From the NCBI GenBank assembly GCA_049651845.1, contig JBASCW010000047.1:1-6940 (forward strand): 6,940 nt of DNA, given 5' to 3'. The DNA is from RBG-16-66-20 sp049651845 (GTDB lineage: Bacteria > Pseudomonadota > Gammaproteobacteria > Burkholderiales > SG8-39). A model generated the notes under the pieces. The model was not told the DNA's origin. It saw only the letters and a program-made list of their open reading frames with translations, and made no database searches. Below are positions 6,112 to 6,940 of the stretch, piece after piece. Each line of letters starts with the position of its first letter. Position 1 is the stretch's first letter. The position numbers were made by a program, and so were the translations under genes.

Positions 6112-6820
6112 GCTCGCGGGGGCCGCGGCGATCGCCGCGGTCGCGGGCGTGGTGCGGGGCATCACCGGCTTCGGCGGCGCGATGGTGATGGCGCCGCCTC
6201 TCGCGCTGCTGCTCGGTCCGCCGCTCGCGGTGCCGGTGGTGCTGGCGCTGGAATCCGTCGCCGCCGCGCCGATGCTCGTGCAGACGCGCCGGGAGGTGCG
6301 CTGGCCGTGCGTGGGCCCGATCCTCGCCGCCGCCTGCCTGGCCACGCCGCTCGGCAGCTACGTGCTGGTCGCGGCCGAGCCGCAGCTGCTGCGCCGCGCG
6401 ATCGCGGCGATCGTCATCGTGTTCTCGCTGCTCCTGCTGCTGGGCTGGCGCTACACCGGCCGGCAGCGCGTCGCGAGCTCGGTCGCGATCGGCGCCGTGA
6501 GCGGCGCGATGCTCGGCGCGACCAGCATCGGCGGGCCGCCGGTGATCCTGTACCTGCTTTCCGGCCCCGATCCGGTGACCGCCACGCGCGCCAACCTGTC
6601 GCTGTTCGTCGCGGGCAGCGCACTCGCCGGGCTGCTCTCGTTGTGGGCCGGCGGCGCGCTGGCCGCGGGCGCGGTGCTGGCGAGCCTGCTGCTTGCGCCG
6701 GGCTACCTGGCGGGCCTCGCCGGCGGCGTGCGCCTGTTCGCGCGCTTCGACGACCAGCGCTTCCGCCGCTTCACGCTGCTGCTGCTGATCACGGTGTCGG
6801 CCGGCATACTGCTCGCCTAG
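6092..6820 (+). CDS. TauE/SafE-family membrane permease (putative anion exporter)
   Basis: The protein has 242 residues, almost all hydrophobic, with about seven to eight membrane helices (roughly 8-21, 36-52, 73-95, 102-119, 129-156, 168-186, 188-212, 224-242). Two duplicated-type family motifs are visible: RGITGFGGAM (22-31) with the following PP, and GATSIGGPPVILYLLSG (142-158), one at each half as expected for TauE/SafE (DUF81) proteins. Characterised relatives export sulfite, sulfoacetate or similar anions, or move small organic acids. The start is a GTG lying 20 bases inside the SDR gene; the next ATG (6182) would remove the first helix and most of the first motif, so the GTG is preferred. 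The neighbouring sulfonate/taurine-class importer would fit a sulfur compound, but this is inference and the substrate is open. Confidence 0.88.
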   Translation: MGFSVPELAGAAAIAAVAGVVRGITGFGGAMVMAPPLALLLGPPLAVPVVLALESVAAAPMLVQTRREVRWPCVGPILAAACLATPLGSYVLVAAEPQLLRRAIAAIVIVFSLLLLLGWRYTGRQRVASSVAIGAVSGAMLGATSIGGPPVILYLLSGPDPVTATRANLSLFVAGSALAGLLSLWAGGALAAGAVLASLLLAPGYLAGLAGGVRLFARFDDQRFRRFTLLLLITVSAGILLA

Positions 6821-6822
6821 GA

Positions 6823-6837
6823 GTCTGCGCGGCAGAC
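6823..6837 (+). terminator. Short hairpin after the last gene, possible weak terminator
   Basis: Two bases after the TauE/SafE stop there is a perfect 6-bp inverted repeat, GTCTGC and GCAGAC, around a 3-base GCG loop. It is followed by GAAATTTG, so the T run is only three bases and displaced. The position right after the last stop of the operon fits a terminator, but the weak T tract leaves open a 3' RNA-stabilising hairpin or chance. Confidence 0.4.
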
Positions 6838-6940
6838 GAAATTTGTGCGAGTTGAAGTTGTGCCGGGTGTCACTTTTCGGGAATTTCGGTGCGGCGCCCG
6901 TCAATTTACAGCCGCAGAGGTTCGTGCGAGGTCGATGCGA
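6838..6940. other. Intergenic tail, no gene recognised
   Basis: These 103 bases are clearly more A+T-rich than the coding part (runs such as AAATTT, CTTTTC, CAATTTAC), as expected of a true intergenic region. No convincing -35/-10 pair was found on either strand. An ATG at 6935 preceded by GAGG (6928-6931) could be the start of another gene, but only two codons remain in the window. Confidence 0.5.

Noticed and set aside
6838..6887. Inverted match GAAATT (6838) with AATTTC (6882)
   Set aside because: The arms are only six bases, A/T-rich and about 38 bases apart, so chance is likely.
6065..6904. Minus-strand open frame covering the exporter and the intergenic tail (279 codons)
   Set aside because: Apart from a few codons in the tail it is antisense to the TauE/SafE gene and reads as Gln/Arg/His-rich low-complexity sequence. 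No ribosome site or family motif is visible.
6852..6910. Possible promoter in the tail (TTGAAG at 6852 as -35)
   Set aside because: At 16-18 bases downstream there is no acceptable -10 sequence (TTTCGG or similar), and other pairings tried also failed.
1..6940. CRISPR array, tRNA/rRNA genes, insertion sequences or attachment sites
   Set aside because: No spaced direct repeats, tRNA-like cloverleaf, transposase motif or terminal inverted repeats were seen; coding sequence fills almost the entire window.

Overview
The window is a very GC-rich stretch (roughly 60-72 % by eye) with dense G/C third positions. All supported genes lie on the + strand and most junctions are overlapping or nearly touching stop/start codons. 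Gene types and codon style suggest a proteobacterium, most likely a betaproteobacterium of the Burkholderiales type. This is inferred from style, because no RNA gene or marker gene is present.

Layout: (1) positions 1-287, the C-terminal part of an AccB-type biotin carboxyl carrier protein (BCCP) cut by the window edge. (2) 284-1747, a stand-alone carboxyltransferase of the pyruvate carboxylase / transcarboxylase 5S / oxaloacetate decarboxylase alpha family, with no fused biotin domain. (3) 1744-2541, an IclR-family regulator. (4) 2568-3818, 3847-4617 and 4614-5399, a complete ABC importer of the nitrate/sulfonate/taurine (NrtA/SsuA/TauA) class: binding protein, permease, ATPase. (5) 5401-6111, a short-chain dehydrogenase/reductase (SDR). 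(6) 6092-6820, a TauE/SafE-type membrane permease. The last 120 bases hold a small hairpin after the final stop and no recognisable gene.

The genes look like one long transcription unit. Four junctions overlap: three by 4 bases (BCCP/carboxyltransferase, carboxyltransferase/iclR, permease/ATPase) and one by 20 bases (SDR/TauE). One junction has a 1-base gap. Only 26-28 bases lie on either side of the binding-protein gene. A plausible reading is a catabolic module: the importer brings in a small organic anion, a biotin-dependent enzyme (BCCP, carboxyltransferase, and presumably a biotin carboxylase encoded upstream) carboxylates it or a product of it, the SDR does a redox step, TauE/SafE exports an anionic product, and the IclR protein senses the substrate. 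The substrate cannot be read from the sequence.

The most interesting point is the carboxyltransferase. It keeps the metal-binding and carboxylysine framework of the pyruvate-type enzymes but differs at several conserved active-site positions, and it is paired with an acetyl-CoA-carboxylase-style carrier protein. This may be a biotin-dependent carboxylase with an uncharacterised acceptor.
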